From assembly GCA_021464415.1 (NCBI GenBank), contig CM038470.1, positions 36,822,099 to 36,886,098 of the forward strand: DNA of 64,000 nucleotides, in the 5' to 3' direction. Positions 24,202 through 37,270 of this stretch are shown one piece after another; positions within the stretch are counted from its first letter, which is position 1, and each line of letters begins with the position of its first letter. Both the position numbers and the translations under genes were made by a program. This DNA comes from Lonicera japonica (Eukaryota; Streptophyta; Magnoliopsida; Dipsacales; Caprifoliaceae). The notes under the pieces are model-generated. The model ran no database searches and was not told the DNA's origin. It saw only the letters and a list, made by a program, of their open reading frames with translations.

Positions 24202-26329
24202 TATGAGAACCCGCGCTCACGACGCCGACCTCCTCGATGGCGATTCCTCCAATTTTTCGGTTTAATTTTGGAAAACAATTCATTTTATTGTAGAGAAAAG
24301 GTGACGAGTTGCAAAGGAATCAGAGTCGCCAGTTTGTTTTACTAAAAAATAAAAGTCTGTGTAAAAGAGGAACATTTATGAATTAAACGACATTTTTAAC
24401 ACAATTAATGCAAAACCAGTTGATTTGAAGGTTCGGGGATTAAGTTACGAATTGGGAAGGTGTTAGGCACCCAAGTTGCCTTTTCAGTCTCCGAGTAGGA
24501 TATGCGTGAAATTATAATTGAACATTCGCATGCTTATTGATGTAATCGCATATCAGCCTATAATTTTAGGAAAACGGGATTTTGGGGTGGGGATGAAAAT
24601 CATGTATTTCGTATTTTGCCCTTTGATTTCAAAAATAGGTGTGTATGTGATTTGAAAAAAATGATCTTTATAATGATAGATAGCAAAACAAGTGTTTTTG
24701 AAAAGATTTAGGACTTTTTGGAAGCTAATTCGATTTGGAATTGGATATCCGGCAGTCCTCGAGATTCGTTCGTCAATAGTGCACCACAGTTAATAATTTA
24801 AACAGGCATTGACGACTCCAGTACTCTCATATTAGATATTTAAGTAAGCACCGCGATTTGTAGATTAAATCAGATACAAATGTGTATTGATTCTTTCGTA
24901 AATCGAGACTGATAAAATTGAGATTTTGTAAAAGTAACTAATAAAAATATATTTAAAAATTGTTTATAGCTCGTTCTACCCTTTGGTTTTGAAAACAAGG
25001 TTTAAATATGAAATCTGGATTGATTTTGAGATAACAACAATTTTTATATGCGATTGATCAATTATAACTGATAAAGTAAAGATAGATAAAAAATTAAAGC
25101 CGGATTGAGATAAAAAATACCTGAGAACCTTGAAAATAGTAGAATACTTTTTAAAGCACTGTTCATAAAGTCCCAGAGCTGTCTGATGCTTCAAATGAGG
25201 TTTGTGCAAGTGTATTTATAGCTGTAGAATAATTAATGGGTTGGGCCTGGAATTGTTTGTCCGCGGACAAGGGGTGTGTCCGAGGACACAGGATACCTCG
25301 TGTCTTGAGGACACAGCTATTAGAGCTTGTGTCCGCGGACAAACACTTGGTTTGTGTCTGTGAAAAAAGGGTGTGTTCGCGGACAAACCCCTGATTTGAA
25401 TATGTGACGGTTTTTGCAATTTCGGCCAAAATAAATATTGGATTGATCTAATTTTTTAACATATTATTACCCATGTTAAGACCTATCTACTATCTAAGTT
25501 TTAGAATTTTTGGACATCGGGAAGGCCTCCGTTTGATTTTCCGAGTTGAATTATCAGTTTTTCAAATTTTTTAAGATCCGACCGTCGGATCGAACTAATT
25601 TTTTAGTATGTTATTACCAGTATCATTTCCTAGCTCTCCATAGAATTTCCTGATTTTAAAAGGTCAAGAAGTATCAAAATGCGAAAAAAGAAAAAAATTT
25701 ACTAGAAGAGGTTTGTCTACGGACATAAGCCCAAAAGCTTGTGTCCCCATGACACACATCTAGGTGACACACACTCCAGGGGGTGTCTCTGGACGACACA
25801 CACACCTTGTGTAGCCCAGACACACCTTTTGGGGTGTTTGTCCGTGTGCGGTTTCTTCAATTCCTGTCAAACGGCTTATCGAATCGATTTGATTTTTTAG
25901 TATATTTTCCCCATTATATACCATGTCTATTGACAAAATTTGAGCTCATTTGAACTTTGGTAAGGTCATTGTTTGATTACCCGAAGTAAACTCCCAATTT
26001 TCTGAATTCACGGAGATCTGGCCGTCGGATTGAGCTGAATTTTGAGTATGTTGCTCCTTTTGGAAATGTATAATAACCCTTAAAGTTTGAGGATGATCAT
26101 AGATGGGTAAATCTCATTTCACAAGTTTTTAGGAGTTTTGACGGTTTTCGGTTCTGGTAGTTTCCAGTCATTCTCGTAACTTCTTATCTGGGGGTCCTTT
26201 CGGCTTCCTTCTTTGACCTGTATCACATGTATATGGTATGTATGCATCTAAGAATGCTTATGCATGCATGCATGCTTGTTTTTCTAAAGTTTGAGATTCT
26301 TGCGGGGTTCGCAAAATGAGGTGTTCACA
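24202..26329 (-). mobile_element. Solo LTR, Tat/Ogre-like, 2128 bp, TSD GCTGC
   Basis: The insert starts TATGAGAACCCG and ends GAGGTGTTCACA, with GCTGC at 24197-24201 and 26330-26334. Its blocks GAGTCGCCAGTTTGTTTT and GAATTGGGAAGGTGTTAGGC match the LTR at 395-1637, whose primer site gives minus orientation. The terminal dinucleotide is TA where TG is expected, one G-to-A change. It contains repeated GTCCGCGGAC palindromes at about 25257-25390 and a related patch at 25710-25850. A CATG microsatellite lies near 26262-26275. Confidence 0.85.
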
Positions 26330-27300
26330 GCTGCCTATACCTCGTAAACCTTGGACTGATATTTTTATGGATTTTGTTTTGGATTTACCTAGGACTAAAA
26401 AGAGGAAAGATTCGGTTGTTGTGGTGGTATATATGTTTTTAAAAATGGAACACTTCATTGCATGTCACAAAACCAATAATGCATCATATATAACTGATTT
26501 GTTTTTCAAAGAAATTGTTAGGTTGTATGGCATGCTTAGGACCATTGTTTCTGATAAAGATGAAAAATTGTTAAGTTACTTTTGGAAGACTTTATGGGGG
26601 AAAGTTAGAAACCAAGTTATTATTTTCTACTACTTGTTATCCATAAATTGATGTTTAAGGTTAAGTTGTGAATAGAACCTTGTCAACTTTCTTGTTTGTT
26701 ATCATTAAGAAGAACTTGAAATCATGGGAGGATTGTTTACCACATGTTGAGTTTTCTTATAATTGATCTGTTTATTTTGCTACTAAGTATACACCATCTG
26801 AGATTGTCTACAGTTTTAATTCTTTATCTCCTACTTGTAAAGCAGATTCACGAGAAGGTACGGCTAAACATTAAAAGGCGGGCTGAACAATATACCCAAC
26901 AAGCCAATAGGGGATCGTAAGAAGGTAGTGTTTAAACTCGAAGATTGGGTTTGGCTATACTTAAGGAAGGATCGTTTTCTGGAGCAACGTTGATCTAAAC
27001 ATCTTCGAAGGGGTGATCGACAATTTCAAGTGCTGAAACACATCAATGCAATGTCTACAAGCTTGAACTACTAGGTGAGTATAATGTAAATGTTACCTTT
27101 AATTTTTTTGACCTAATTCGTTGATTGATGTGTATCTAGATCCAATTCAAGTACCTGTAGGCCCAGTTACAAGAGCCTGAGCAAGGAAAGTTCAAAGAAG
27201 CGCTTAATGGGTTGATTTAAACAACGTGGGCTCAAGCTAATTCGTGGAGGCCGATTGAAGGTGTTGATCGTGGGGCTCAAGTGCGAGGCTAGAATTCCAT
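26330..27300 (+). pseudogene. Gypsy integrase core and C-terminus
   Basis: The block starts [20 protein letters not shown] (from about 26334), with the first integrase aspartate in the WTD context. It continues through [19 protein letters not shown] and [20 protein letters not shown] (second aspartate), then a frameshift near 26620, then [19 protein letters not shown] (from about 26710) and a weakly readable C-terminus ending in a GPVTRA-like motif near 27165. Several frameshifts and stops disable it. Confidence 0.8.
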
Positions 27301-27830
27301 AATTCAAGCCTTAGAATAATCTAGAAGATTGTATTTTAAATACTTTTAAATTATTCAAAAAGTAATGTTTATCAATTATGAATTGTTCTCGTTTTGTTAT
27401 TATGTTTTGAGTAGGTTTCATTTCTACACCCTATTTAAAGAGGCCGATTGTATTGTTTTATTGCTTAGACAAGTTGATTAATATAGTTTAGAGAATTTTT
27501 AATTTTCTTTGGTTCTTTGTGAACTATTGAACTTTTCAGATTTTTCATGGCGTTCTTCCTTGACTTATCAAATGGATCTTCCATCTCCATTTGTGGTGTC
27601 TTCATCATAACAAGGTTCTCATCTGTCTATAGGTGACAGGTTGCGGTTTCCTCCTACCATTTTCCCCTTATACCGAGATTCTTGCTTATTTATAAGTAAT
27701 GGTTTGAGTTTTCATTCAAATCTGAATGTAGAAATGATCATAGGGTTGTCTTTACCACATGATTCATCACATTGTTGGTGGGGTTTGTATCATCGCGGAA
27801 CTCAAGTAACACCATTATCAGAGCATCTAT
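27301..27830 (+). repeat. Probable 3' LTR remnant of the gypsy element
   Basis: The text directly follows the end of pol and contains CACCCTATTTAAAGAGGCC, then a T-rich run with TTTGGTTCTTTGTGAACT and CTTGACTTATCAA, a pattern seen in LTRs attached to this gypsy polyprotein type. No 5' partner or TSD was found. Confidence 0.45.
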
Positions 27831-28940
27831 AATGGACAATGTAAGTATGATAAATAGGACAAATACATCATATGAGCACATGAAACAATTACCATATGTA
27901 AGGTAAAACATTGTTTCATAGTACTAGTGTATGACAAAGTTAAGTTCCACTAAGTTTGTTATCTTATTAATTCATAATTGTTACGCTTTGAAGACCAAAC
28001 GCATAACTATTATACTTTTGGTCTCCCTTTTTTACTTTCTCTCTACACTCTCTCGAACTTTATTCTCTTTGTACATTTTCTCTCTTAAAATACCATACAA
28101 AATTTAATTTATCTTTCTTATGATATCTTTATCATATCTCACATTTGGTGCAATAACAGATATGATATTATGTATGGTTAATTAATAAATATGTTTATCA
28201 CACAAAAATCGGATAAAACTATACTACCCTTATATGTGAAATTATTTTATCCTGTCATTGCTGGATAAAAATAAATAAATAAACTGGTTAATTCAATTTT
28301 TCTTATTTCGATCTTCTTCTTAATTTGTTCCCTTTAAATAATCAAATTTATTAATGAAAATATTCTACAACCCAAGTATGGTTTACGCAACTCATAATTT
28401 TTTTTTCCGTATAATTATGTATTTTTTGTTTTTCTTTTATTTTGAAGAAATTTATACAAAACTTTACTTTATAATTTTTAAATAAAAGGAAGGTATAAAT
28501 CTCTTTTTTGGAAATCCTATAAATTAAAAACTTTACTTAATCCTTATCAATAAAATAAAAAAATGTATTAAAAAATAATGGTTTACAGTTATGAATAAAA
28601 TATAAGCCAATTTTTAAATATTAAAATAATAGATTTTTTATTAAACTTACTTGATATTAATAAGTGAGAAAATCGCATTAACAATAAAAATAAAAAAAAA
28701 TATTTTATGGACCAAAATTAAAATTACATATATATTTTTATGAACATAAGTTATGTTATATTGTATCATGTCTGAACTTTAAATCTAAAATTACATCAAA
28801 CAAATAATTTATATAATTTTTCTCCAATTAATCCTATTTAAAAAAATAAAACAATTTTTTTTTTTTAATTTTTTCATTACTTTAATTATTATAGTGCGCG
28901 TCAAATACAGCTTAAATATAATACGGTGGAGGTTCTTATT
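27831..28940. other. AT-rich intergenic region upstream of the zinc-finger gene
   Basis: No coding sequence seen. A/T-rich runs dominate 28290-28870. It should include the promoter of the gene starting at 28998, but I could not assign a TATA box with confidence among the many AT-rich words. Confidence 0.4.
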
Positions 28941-28997
28941 AGGCAACCAAATCCCCGGTGATCCCAAAAGCGCGCACGCCGAACAGAAGAGAGAGGG

Positions 28998-31900
28998 ATG
29001 ACGAGGGGAAAGCAGAAGATAGAAGCACAAAGGAAAAATGCAGAGAAGAATCAGAAATCAAAAGGCTCTCAGTTTGAGGCTCGTGCTGTTGCTCTCAAAG
29101 TCATCTGTCCCATCTGTAAAGTAATCCATACATCCACTTCCCTCCTTTATTCTTGTGTTCTTTTATTATATATATTGATTAATTAATTTGATTCGATTAA
29201 GTTTGATCAGATCGGAAATTTATTTGATCTGTTTTTGTCTTGTTTTTCCGATTTGAGTTAGGGTGCCAAATTAATGGAGTCAATGGGGTATTAGAGTTTG
29301 GAGTATCTAACTCAAAACTAATAGGCCCCTTTTATATATTGTTTTGGTAGGATCTCATTTCTAGACATGAGATTTATAGTTTCAACATGAGATTGGGCAA
29401 CTGCTATGGTCTAGGATAGTCAGAGTTTATTTTTTGAGTTCATAATCTGGTGATGCTATTTGCTAGCTATAGATGGGGATAGTCAATTAGTTTTAGGTTT
29501 TTGTCAAGGGGCAGCTTTCTTTAGTGCCTAAGGATGCTTTTCTTTGGTTCATTTGTGTTTTTAGTTTGTTGGAAATGGATTCCTCATCCATTTCCAGGTC
29601 TCCTTTGCTTGTAATTGATTTTTCTATCTATATAAGCATGTTTCTCATCAAAAAAAAAAAATTGAACTTCTTAACACTTAAAAATCTGCCATATGTTTCT
29701 TATTAAACCCAAGCATGGTAATCAAATTATGAAAGGTTAGTTTTTAGCCCAGACGTCCTCGCAACGTTTGAGTTTAGCCCAGAGGCCCCTGAAATCCTCC
29801 GAAAAACATACAAGGCTTGTGCATGCATATTTCGTTAAATATCGTAAAACTAAATACAAATCAATGACAGCCTATTTATATGCAAAACCAGATGTATGAA
29901 AAGGCAAAACACTTCTTAAACTAACTGATTGTTTTTGGGTGGGTGGGGGGAGAGATAGTGGGTGTGATTAGAGAGAGAGGCGGCGACATCTTGCTGCCTG
30001 GCTTTACCTATGTCAGGGTGCCGCGTTGGCAGAATGGGTAGGGGTGGGGGTTTCCAACTCCTTTTTCCTAGTAAAAAGGACAAAGGTGTTGTCTATGTTT
30101 GAATCATGAGTAATGTTTAGTTAGTGTGCACATGTGCTTTTTAAAACATAAATTTTGATTTCTTATGGTAATATATTTTGAAAGCAGATTGCCTTGATTA
30201 TTGTGATTTTTTTTAAACAATTCCTTCATAAGCAAGTTTTTATCTGTCATTCATCATCAACTACTGGTTGACGTCTGCTGCATAGGCTTCTAATTATGCA
30301 CTGCTTCAAAGTTTCATCAAGAACTTATCGAATTTTCATGCTTCATTCAGAAATAAAATATTTGAAGTTTAATATATCAATAGAGACAACCATAGAAGAC
30401 TGGTTATGTGGAACGGGTGACCACAGTTGGAATTTTCGTGGGAATAAATTCTATTATTAATTTGTTATCATTTACGAGTAAATTGTCCACAATCATTTTA
30501 ATGTGATGTGGATAATTAGAGTCTTTCTGTTACCAGAATTGGAGTTTCTCATTATTTTGTCCCAACCCATTTAACCCAAGCCCAGCAATTCCTTCTATTT
30601 TTTTTTTGGAAATAGGACCCTCTTTTCACTCTCTCTCGCATTGTGCTTGATGTTTATTTACCAGAACATTTGAAACATTATGAATTCGAAGAGAAAAAGT
30701 ACTTTTTGGGCCTATTTTTGTTGCATCCAAAGAATATACGAAGATCAGTACTGCTTGGGGGTGTGATATGACTGTGATTTCAAAAGCTCTAGTGGATTCT
30801 ATTTGGCTTACACCGAAAACGTTTTCCTAGATGTTTAAGCATTCGATTTCTCATCCCTTGGATCTTGTAGAACCATAATAATTATTATGTTTTTTCTCCC
30901 TAAACTGCAATCAAGAATATCACTGAACAACCTGAAGGTTCCTACTTCGAAATAGATTCAGTGTATTGACTTCATTTTCACATACAGTTGCAGGAATCTC
31001 CTAGCTATTTTCACGATGGATCGAAAGATTTCCCTGTTTCAACGTCATCAGAACTCATACTCCGATTTCCAAGAAACCAACAATCAAATGAAAGCAAGAT
31101 AATTACAAGGGAAGGAATAAATTCTAGGATATGAAAGAGGATAATCGCCCACCCAACGATCTTCCCATAACTGTGTTTGCCCCGTTTTACAAGAAACACT
31201 CATAAATTTCTTCACTTCTAGCTTAAGAAGGAACACGAAATAGGTAGGAATGCTATTAAGCCAGTAAACCAAAAGGAGATTAGAGTTTCTTGTTAGTTCC
31301 AAATTAAACGTGTAATCTCTATTCTTTTCTCAATCTGTAGACAGGGTTTGTTCTTGTCAGAAACTAGAAAAGTTTAGCAACATGATCAAGAAATTTGAGG
31401 ACAATAAGTTCTCTAAAAAAAACAACCTAGTGTTCCTTTATAACCCAAGGTAGCGAGTCTTTAGGAACAAAAAGACTTATTAACCAGATCTGTAGGACTT
31501 GGCCGTCCTTAGGTGTAAAAAGTAGGATTTATTGATCCTGTGAAGAAGTAATAGGACTTGTTCATCTTTTGAAACAAAAAATAGGACTTATTAGTGAATT
31601 TCCTTTTTCTGTTGGTTTCGCATTAGTTTTGATACTTTGCCACACATATAACAAACAAATTAGTTATAGTAGATTGCCGATCTTCACCCATATTCCCTTT
31701 ATGACTTATAATGATGGTACCCATCCCCCCCCTCCTTCCCCCGCTTCTTCTCCCTCTCTTTCTCTAACATTTTTTCGCAAACTACTATGAAGGAAGCACA
31801 AACAGGAATACAAGTATACAATACTACTACGACTAAACAGGGATATGACAGATCTCTAAAAAGTTAGGATATGATTAAAAAAGAAGCTAGTGAATTTCAT

Positions 31901-32598
31901 AAATATGAAGTAGCTGTTCAACTTCAATTACCTCCAAATGTTTCACACATCACATAACAAATGAAAACAGTAATGACATCTCATCTGTACCTGTACTACC
32001 AGAACTCAGATAAGTAATGTTATATGTGACAATCAACTTAACATCAGGTTTATAATAAGGGATTTGATAGTCGTTGGAGAGTGGAAGTCGTTTGTATGGG
32101 AAGGTCCAAAACAAGGGACAAATGATGAGAGAAGTCGATTTTGACCTGATCTGAGATGTGTCAACAGTGATCCGAGTTGAGGTGAGGCAGACATGTGCGT
32201 GATTGAAAAGAGATTGTGAATGGGAGAAAAGTACAGGAATGTATTTGGAAGGTTTTTATTTCACATGGAATTTTCGTTAATTGTAGAAGTAATCCCTGTT
32301 ATCTTTTATAAAATTGAAAAGCGCCGTGTCATTGCCATATCCAAGATTTAACTAAAAATTTTAAAAATTAGAAAATTTTAAATGGTATTCGTGCTTTGGA
32401 GATTATTTCTTTCTCTAGGAAAGAGTTTTGGCGTCGTTGCTATTTACTATACTGTAAAAATTAGTATATGAAAATATTTGACTAATATTGTACAGCATAA
32501 TGGTTTTATTTCAGGCGCAGCTAGCAAATCAGAATCAGCTGAATGATCATTATTCCTCCAAACATCCTAAAGAAAAGCCTCCAAGCAACTCAGAGTAG
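28998..32598 (+). CDS. ZNF706-like small zinc-finger protein, two exons
   Basis: Exon 1 is 28998-29120 (41 codons) and exon 2 is 32515-32598 (27 codons plus TAG). The intron 29121-32514 starts GTAATC and ends TTTCAG, and the reading frame is continuous across it. The 68-residue product starts MTRGKQKIEAQRKNAEK, a lysine-rich basic N-terminus like that of ZNF706/4F5-type proteins. It then has a C2H2-type finger: CPIC just before the splice site, and DHYSSKH after it, giving C-x2-C and H-x4-H spacing. ZNF706-type proteins are small and conserved between animals and plants; the molecular role in plants is not established here. The start is supported by family length and by the MxRGxQKI motif. 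It is the only gene in the window that appears intact and cellular. Confidence 0.85.
29121..32514 (+). other. Large intron of the zinc-finger gene (3394 bp)
   Basis: GT-AG intron, far longer than either exon. It includes a short A-tract at 29650-29660 following ATGTTTCTCATC, perhaps the tail of a retroposed fragment, and a degenerate short repeat with TAGGACTT and AGGATTTATTGATCC words at about 31440-31600. Open frames within it are short and match no family I recognise. Confidence 0.7.
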
Positions 32599-33272
32599 TA
32601 AAATCTAAGTCTTCCTATCTCCCTTCCCTCACAAAATGTGGTTCAATAACTGAGAACTTTATATTGTACTTTTAAGCTGTTCATTATTATATCACCTCCG
32701 ATAAACATTTTTTTTGGTTGTTGTTGTTATGGTGGTGTTGATAAGAATGGACCTTTTTCTTGGAATATATATTGTGGATACAAGTTTGTGGCTTTGGCTA
32801 ATCAACCTAGAATCAATTGGCAATGTTGGGCCCGCGTATAACTTCTGGTTGCCAAGGGCACCACAAATTGAGTGTCGTCACCCAGTGTATACTTAAAATG
32901 ATTTTACATCTTGTTCAAAAGTTAGTACATGAAATATTAGGCATCGTATTTTTGGGTGCTCTAAGCAAACACTGTCTTTTATAATGCAAGTGTAGGCTTT
33001 TACGCGGCTTGGTTTCATCTCATGCTTGGTGACTTGATCCAAGCACCAATGAATGACAGAAGCACCTTGTGGTTCTGGGGATTTGACACGTGGATGACAT
33101 AGTCTAGTTTTTTTTTTTTGGTCTATGACATAGTCTAGTTGAACAATATTAAAGTTGGGGAATTCAATTCATACCCAAGTGAGACTAAAGTATATTGAGG
33201 GGGCCAACATATTTTATACTTTTTTTATGAGTCATGTTTTCTTTTCTTGAACATCTCATATTTAGGATTCGT

Positions 33273-33306
<34 letters not shown>

Positions 33307-34987
33307 GGGGGGGGGGGCTAGATTACGACAGTGAATTTGTAAAAGTAGTTCATCTGGCATATGTAATCAGTTCATGGAGCATTGCTTTTGTGAATAACAA
33401 TTGATTGACTACGTTAGAAATTAGTGAGTTTTTCAAAAAATTCAGAACTCCTAATTTGGGTTTGGGACAGGGAGGGAGTGGTAATTGAGGGTATTTCTTT
33501 TTCTTTGTGCCATGATGCCACAGTCCAATACATTACTCTAATATTAGAGCTCTGATTGAAGAGGCTTACTAGTTATGCAATGACTTGGGTTGAGTCACTT
33601 TTTAGTGGTGCGGTGGGAGGGAAATGAAGCTGCCCCGCAAGCTCACTTGTCAAGCTAAGGTGCTTCGAAGCTAAATTGTTTTGGGTTGGCACAATTTCCA
33701 TTTATGCTTCTGCGAGATGTGGAGGCTAATATATTAGGTTGATGGTTGGGCTCTGTATTTGTGCTTTTATTTTTCTAGTTGCTAGTTGAAGTTTGTATGC
33801 TTGATTTTCTTGATCGCAAATTTTCGTAAAAAGATGTTGAATGTAAATTACTTGATACTAAAATTACATAATTTCAAGTGTGCTTCGAGTTGATAATTGT
33901 GAATTAGAACTTTAACAAGACTTTTTCTTACATTTGCAATCAAGACTGCTACTCAAGAAGTATGCATGAATGTGAGGGTCAGAGTAAAGCTATTAGGCAA
34001 TTCGACACTTTCTACTACAAGAAACCTTTACAAAGTACGCGAAATCAAACTAAAATTGAGGATGGGGTAACTCATGTCTCTGCAAATTTTAGTCATTTCC
34101 TAGGACAACTTCTGCAAGAATAACTTCCCATAGCTTGTAGGGAGTTAACCGTCTCTCTTATACTGATTCTTGTTCACATTAGTACAAAATACACAATACA
34201 CCAATCTTAAAGAATCAACCAAAGTATTTAAAGATGTTTTATAGAATGAAGTTGTTTGCCTTTTCGCCTTCTATAACGATAATATTGCCCCGACCTTCAA
34301 AGAAAGAAGACCACCCATAAGCATACATCACAGGATGCCTCACAAAAGTATTTTTGCTAATTAGAAAATGAAATAAGACGACCGTTGGAACCCATTACAT
34401 GACTGCCCTTTTGGAACCGCACAAGCGTACACAAATTTGGATGCTTCTATGCTTTTTTTTGCTTTGCGTTCAAGATTGTCTATGACACGTCTTGCGCTAT
34501 ATAGCTACCATCTTCTCACAACTTCCACTATCAATGATCATGTAGCGGACTCGACCTTCAAAATTTCATGTTGTGTAGGAATTATTGGCATGCAACCCCT
34601 CACGATCTTCCCTTTAAAGAGTGTTTTTCCGGCCACGAAGGCGATAAATGTCTCCTCTTCTACTCCAATTGTTTTCCTAGGAGACTCATCGAGCGCGAAT
34701 GGTAGAGGCAATTCATCTTCACTAGCTAGACATACTCCCAACGATTATATTTTTGTTCAAATTTTTGAACACATGCTTGCATAATGCCTGCCTTCTCCAA
34801 AAGTGTAGAACTGCAGCAATACTTTTTCGGAGGGACTTGAGTTTTGGACGTCTGCAGAGGTATCCAAGGGTGGATCCAGCCCGAACAGATCTTGGCCGCA
34901 GTCTGTAATTATTTATTATTATATTGCACACGCATAATTATTTGCTATTATATTGCACACGCGTAAAGTATGTTTTGAAACTAATAT
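32599..34987. other. 3' flank of the gene and intergenic DNA
   Basis: No supported gene. A tract of 32 T followed by 12 G lies at 33274-33317, and GACATAGTCTAGTT is duplicated near 33096-33140. Overlapping open frames at about 34440-34930 on both strands are up to 115 codons long but show no motif I recognise. Confidence 0.4.
33274..33317. repeat. Homopolymer junction T32-G12
   Basis: Thirty-two consecutive T are followed immediately by twelve G. Such a junction is rare by chance and error-prone for sequencing, so the exact lengths may not be reliable. Confidence 0.9.
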
Positions 34988-37270
34988 TTTTTAAGGCATT
35001 GACCATATATAAACACTATGCCTTAAATATTCATCTCTTTGACCATACATTACGCCTTCAATAGTCACGTCTTCTAACTAATTATGTATTGATAGGCTTC
35101 ACTAACTCTTTCTTCCATCAATCAGTTGTCTATAGCTAAAATGATATTGTAAAAATATTTATTTTCTTATATATATGCGCATCTATTACAAAAACGATTA
35201 TTTTTCTATGAAGAATGTATCAATCGATAAAATGAGCTAATTAAAGATTACTCCATTAGTAGAACAAAAGTCATATGTATATTAGTTTTAGTCAGAAAAT
35301 ACATTTAGTTCCCGACTTTTCATTTTTTAGATTGAAAAATAAATTATTTTTTCTTGCTAAATTATAATTGAATATTTATAACACTATGTTGTTTTTTTTA
35401 TAACAGTTGCTACTAGTTCAATTGTATGCAAACAAAAGGAATTGGTCTTTCACTAATATTGTCCCCGATGCAAAATACTAAAGTAAAAAACAGAAAAACT
35501 GAGATCAGAAAGAAAGAGAAGGAAACAAAAGTAAAAAACAGAAAAGCTGAGATCAGAGAGAAAGAGAGGGAAACAAAAATCAATTTTAAGAAAATGAGAT
35601 GTTATACCAATTCTTGATTTTGATTTAAAATTTAATAAAGTTATAACATAGTAAAATTAATTTGATTCATATATTTGTTTGATTAGTTATAAAATAGATG
35701 TAATTTACTCAAATATCCCAAAAATAATGATAAAATCTAATTATAACAAAATACGAAAAATAAAGTATTGTACGAACCATAATGAAATTATAAGAGAAGG
35801 TGTATTAATATAAAATGGATATGATTTTGGTTATTATATTTAAAAATGAAGAAAGCACAAATTTTGTGTCTTGGTACAACATGGAAAAAATATGCTAAGT
35901 GGAAAAATGAAATTTAAAAAAAATGCTTTCCATCGTAAATATGGTATACGTAAAAGTAATGTATTATATTAAAAGCATAATGTACAATAATATAATGTAT
36001 TTATAATTACTTTGACAATGGTCGTTAAAACTTTAGTATTAATATATTTTTAAAAAGTAGCTTAAAATTAAGGGGAGCTGTGAAATTTTGTACTCTATTG
36101 CGATACAGTTATCTTTTGAAAGTTCAAATTACAATAGACTTTTATTGTTGTGATAATTTTTGATAGAATAAAAAATCATTTATTAAAAGTGAAGAATAAA
36201 ATGTGAAAATCATGTCATTCATATAGGAAATTACAAACATTGAGAGCAATAACATTAATGGTAGCAAAGGTAAAATTAGAATGTAGATACATATTACACA
36301 AATTATTAATTAATATAGAGAGAAATTAAAATGAATGTATGATATGAAATTGTTTGATTGTATATTTCACTATTCACAAATTTTATCTTCTCTCTTTGTC
36401 AAAGCCATTGAAATGTATAAGTAGATCCGAGGCTGGGAGATTATTTCATTAAAACGAAACATAATTCTTTCATTACAAAATACGCATAAACTTCAGAATT
36501 AAATCACCTTCTCAGCTCTATTTGTATTCTTAGATTAATAAAAAAATTAATATTTTTTCTATTTTCAGATGATAAATATGCAAACGGGTTTGCTAACAAT
36601 GACCAAGAAAACCCTTCTCATTTATGTATTTTTCTTTTTATTGAATTGTTTTGATGTTTTACAGAATGCTGCATGTCATTATTTTGGTTCCTTTGACTGA
36701 ACTTAATGCCTCCTCTGCTTTTTTTGCTCTGTTATCTATTCGTTTAATCTCGGTCTAATGCATTATACAGAGTTTATATAATTATTCAATTTACTCCAAT
36801 ACCTCGCATTCTATTCAAATCAATACTACTATTTCAATCAAAACATTCCTATTTTCAATAATCAACATAGATATGTCTATCGCAACTGTTTGATCAACAT
36901 TGCAAACTATATAGCGATGAGTTATTCAAGATCTTCTCAAATATATTATAATCTATCACATAAGATAAATGCATGTACGAGTTTAAACATAAATTGCTCT
37001 TGAATGATAATTTTAACCTTCAAGTTAATTCACACGAGCTTGATGAGAACTTGTATAAAAACATATATAATTTTGTTTCAAGACCATATATTTTGTTTGG
37101 TTGATGTGAATCTTTCATGTATGCAAACAATCAACTTAATTAAAGTTTTATTTTATTTTATTTATTTTACTCCGATTAATCATTGTATCTTATTTGACTC
37201 CATCTCATATTATAAATTACTTTTCGAATTAAGAGCAACTATTTCAAAGATCTTTAAAAAAAAATAATAA
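34988..37270. repeat. Direct duplication, copy A (no copia insertion)
   Basis: Matching words in the same order link this segment to 40030-40129 plus 50399-52050. Examples are TTAAGGCATT...ATGCCTTAAAT, TATAGCTAAAATGATATT against TATAGCCAAAATGATATT, and GAGAGAAATTAAAATGA. Others are TTTACTCCAATACCTC, CAAACTATATAGC and CCATCTCATATTATAAAT. The copies are well diverged and contain indels. A hairpin TTAAGGCAT/ATGCCTTAA opens both. No coding function is seen; it could be an old local duplication or two copies of an unrecognised non-autonomous element. Confidence 0.75.
35426..35600 (+). repeat. Short tandem duplication inside copy A
   Basis: The unit AAAGTAAAAAACAGAAAA followed by CTGAGATCAGA and a purine-rich tail occurs twice in tandem at about 35480-35575. 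It makes a short open frame of repeated Lys/Glu codons, which I take as a by-product of the repeat. Confidence 0.6.

Larger units (their letters stand above)
18790..27830 (+). mobile_element. Degraded Ty3/gypsy retrotransposon split by three solo LTRs
   Basis: Protease, reverse transcriptase, RNase H, integrase zinc finger and integrase core occur in gypsy order on the plus strand, in four blocks: 18790-19593, 20893-22046, 23602-24201 and 26330-27300. Each break coincides with an LTR-like insertion flanked by a target duplication, and the polyprotein resumes directly after it. Many stops and frameshifts make it non-functional. No gag or 5' LTR is seen. The text at about 27400-27800 resembles a 3' LTR (AGAGGCCGATTG, TTTGGTTCTTTGTGAACT). 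Confidence 0.85.

Noticed and set aside
31011..31302. Minus-strand open frames in the zinc-finger gene intron
   Set aside because: Short, overlapping and without recognisable similarity; an antisense gene is not supported.
34437..34931. Overlapping open frames of 60-115 codons on both strands
   Set aside because: No domain, signal or family pattern recognised; lengths are compatible with chance in a slightly GC-richer patch.
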